Shown: piece by piece, positions 63,456 to 64,000 of the stretch | Position numbering within the stretch: position 1 is the first letter of the stretch | How the letters are laid out: every line of letters starts with the position of its first letter | Origin: an uncultured Acidobacteriia bacterium | Lineage (GTDB): Bacteria > Acidobacteriota > Terriglobia > Bryobacterales > Bryobacteraceae | Assembly (NCBI GenBank): GCA_903851195.1 | Contig: CAINNJ010000004.1 | Coordinates: forward strand, 434,001 to 498,000 | Length of the DNA stretch: 64,000 nt | Direction of reading: 5' to 3' | Program-made: the position numbers and the translations under genes | The notes under the pieces: generated by a model | Database searches by the model: none | The model's input: only the letters and a program-made list of their open reading frames with translations | Told to the model about the DNA's origin: nothing

Positions 63456-63470
63456 AGGGAATTTCCGGCC

Positions 63471-64000
63471 TCAGGCGGAATGCGCGTTTGCGGATTGCGC
63501 CTTGTCGGTCCGCTGGTCCGCGGATTTTTCGGGGTGGCCTTCGGTTTGTGCGGCCTCTTCCAGTTTCTCGGCGGCCACTTTACGATCTTTCGCGTTAAAC
63601 AGGTCGTCCCACTCCCCGCTGAGGACGAGCGCTTCCACGCTCAGATCGAGGCGCTGATTTTCCACCAGGTGGGCCAACACGTTGGTCTTGCTCCGATAGA
63701 GGATGTGGCGAACCGCCTCGGGACCTCTTTTGTAGAGCTTACAGCCAGGCACGATCATCTGGCGAAACTTCTCGGCAAAGAAGGGGCGCAGCCGGTTCGG
63801 TGGCACCGGGAGCCGGGCCCAGGCCTTGTACAGGCCGAAAAGCGCGGCTTCGAGCTCTCGTTCCCGGTCCCGATTCGCCGCCGGGGCGGACGTTTCCGGG
63901 ATAATGCCATACAGCAGAAAGTCGTTGAGCTGGTCGAGTGCCTTTGCGAGAGCCGCACGGGCACTGCGTTGCGTGGCGGCCGCCTCCTGCAAACGAGCCA
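63471..64000 (-). CDS. Hypothetical helical protein, 5' end cut by window edge
   Basis: The frame runs from the stop at 63471 to the right edge; 176 residues are visible, and the apparent TTG start at 63992 is probably internal because the frame stays open upstream (A-R before LQEAAATQRS). The sequence is helical and charged: ALAKALDQLNDFLLYG, EAALFGLYKAWARLPVPPNR, RPFFAEKFRQMIVPGCKLYK, AVRHILYRSKTNVLAHLVEN. The low-complexity tail ends SANAHSA. No domain is recognised. Function is unknown. Confidence 0.6.
   Translation of the reverse strand, partial: ARLQEAAATQRSARAALAKALDQLNDFLLYGIIPETSAPAANRDRERELEAALFGLYKAWARLPVPPNRLRPFFAEKFRQMIVPGCKLYKRGPEAVRHILYRSKTNVLAHLVENQRLDLSVEALVLSGEWDDLFNAKDRKVAAEKLEEAAQTEGHPEKSADQRTDKAQSANAHSA

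Overview
The window is a GC-rich, gene-dense bacterial chromosome segment, most likely from an acidobacterium of the Bryobacteraceae/Solibacter group. Support comes from the Solibacter-type C-terminal beta domain (TIGR03437-like) at the end of the protein at 53673-56165, paired active/inactive M16 peptidases, M19 dipeptidases, a Kdo hydroxylase (so a Gram-negative with LPS), BshC (bacillithiol), RseP/Dxr in tandem, and many uncharacterised Tat or lipoprotein secreted proteins. I see no rRNA, tRNA, CRISPR array or prophage. This assignment is inference from gene content, not from a marker phylogeny.

Layout. 1-11.9 kb: the tail of an M16 peptidase, a cluster of small hairpins, a repeat-family hypothetical gene, then a patchy accessory stretch (2.7-6.4 kb) with a RelE/ParE-type toxin-antitoxin pair, a frameshifted TIR-domain gene, a 212-bp MITE-like element with terminal inverted repeats and a 4-bp target duplication, and a 690-bp stretch without a clear gene. 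It is followed by an M19 dipeptidase facing a translationally coupled pair of uncharacterised paralogues. 11.9-21.5 kb: an M16 pair, a LolA-like protein, an OmpR/histidine-kinase pair, oligopeptidase B and ThiD. 21.6-32.5 kb: a matrixin-type metalloprotease, then a long minus-strand run that reads, in transcription order, glucokinase (ROK), xylulokinase, M19 dipeptidase, egtB, egtD, an OpuC-like ABC transporter (ATPase, permease, binding lipoprotein) and a coiled-coil membrane protein.

32.7-43.3 kb is the most distinctive region: a plus-strand cluster of an Old Yellow Enzyme-like reductase with Fe-S cysteines, three successive membrane-anchored or lipoprotein cytochromes c of which at least two carry a RoxA-like di-haem domain, a GMC flavin oxidoreductase joined by a TGATG overlap, an SRPBCC-like protein and an SDR. 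It looks like an envelope-linked oxidative pathway for a hydrophobic substrate, but the substrate cannot be read from sequence.

43.3-64 kb: Kdo hydroxylase, PP2C phosphatase, a Crp/Fnr regulator, a beta-propeller/phosphatase-like protein, two paralogous small membrane proteins, a shortened CtaA-like protein with a multicopper oxidase and a small membrane protein, a VTT-family protein, a TPR-like protein, a histidine phosphatase, the Solibacter-type beta-helix protein, 3-methyladenine glycosylase, a receiver-like fusion protein, bshC, rseP, dxr, a beta-hydroxyacid dehydrogenase, a DinB-like protein and a gene cut by the right edge.

A recurring structural oddity is short tandem duplication across gene 3' ends: at the ATPase/permease junction (25936-25979), over the stop of the Kdo hydroxylase (43254-43373) and over the stop of the PP2C gene (45002-45035).
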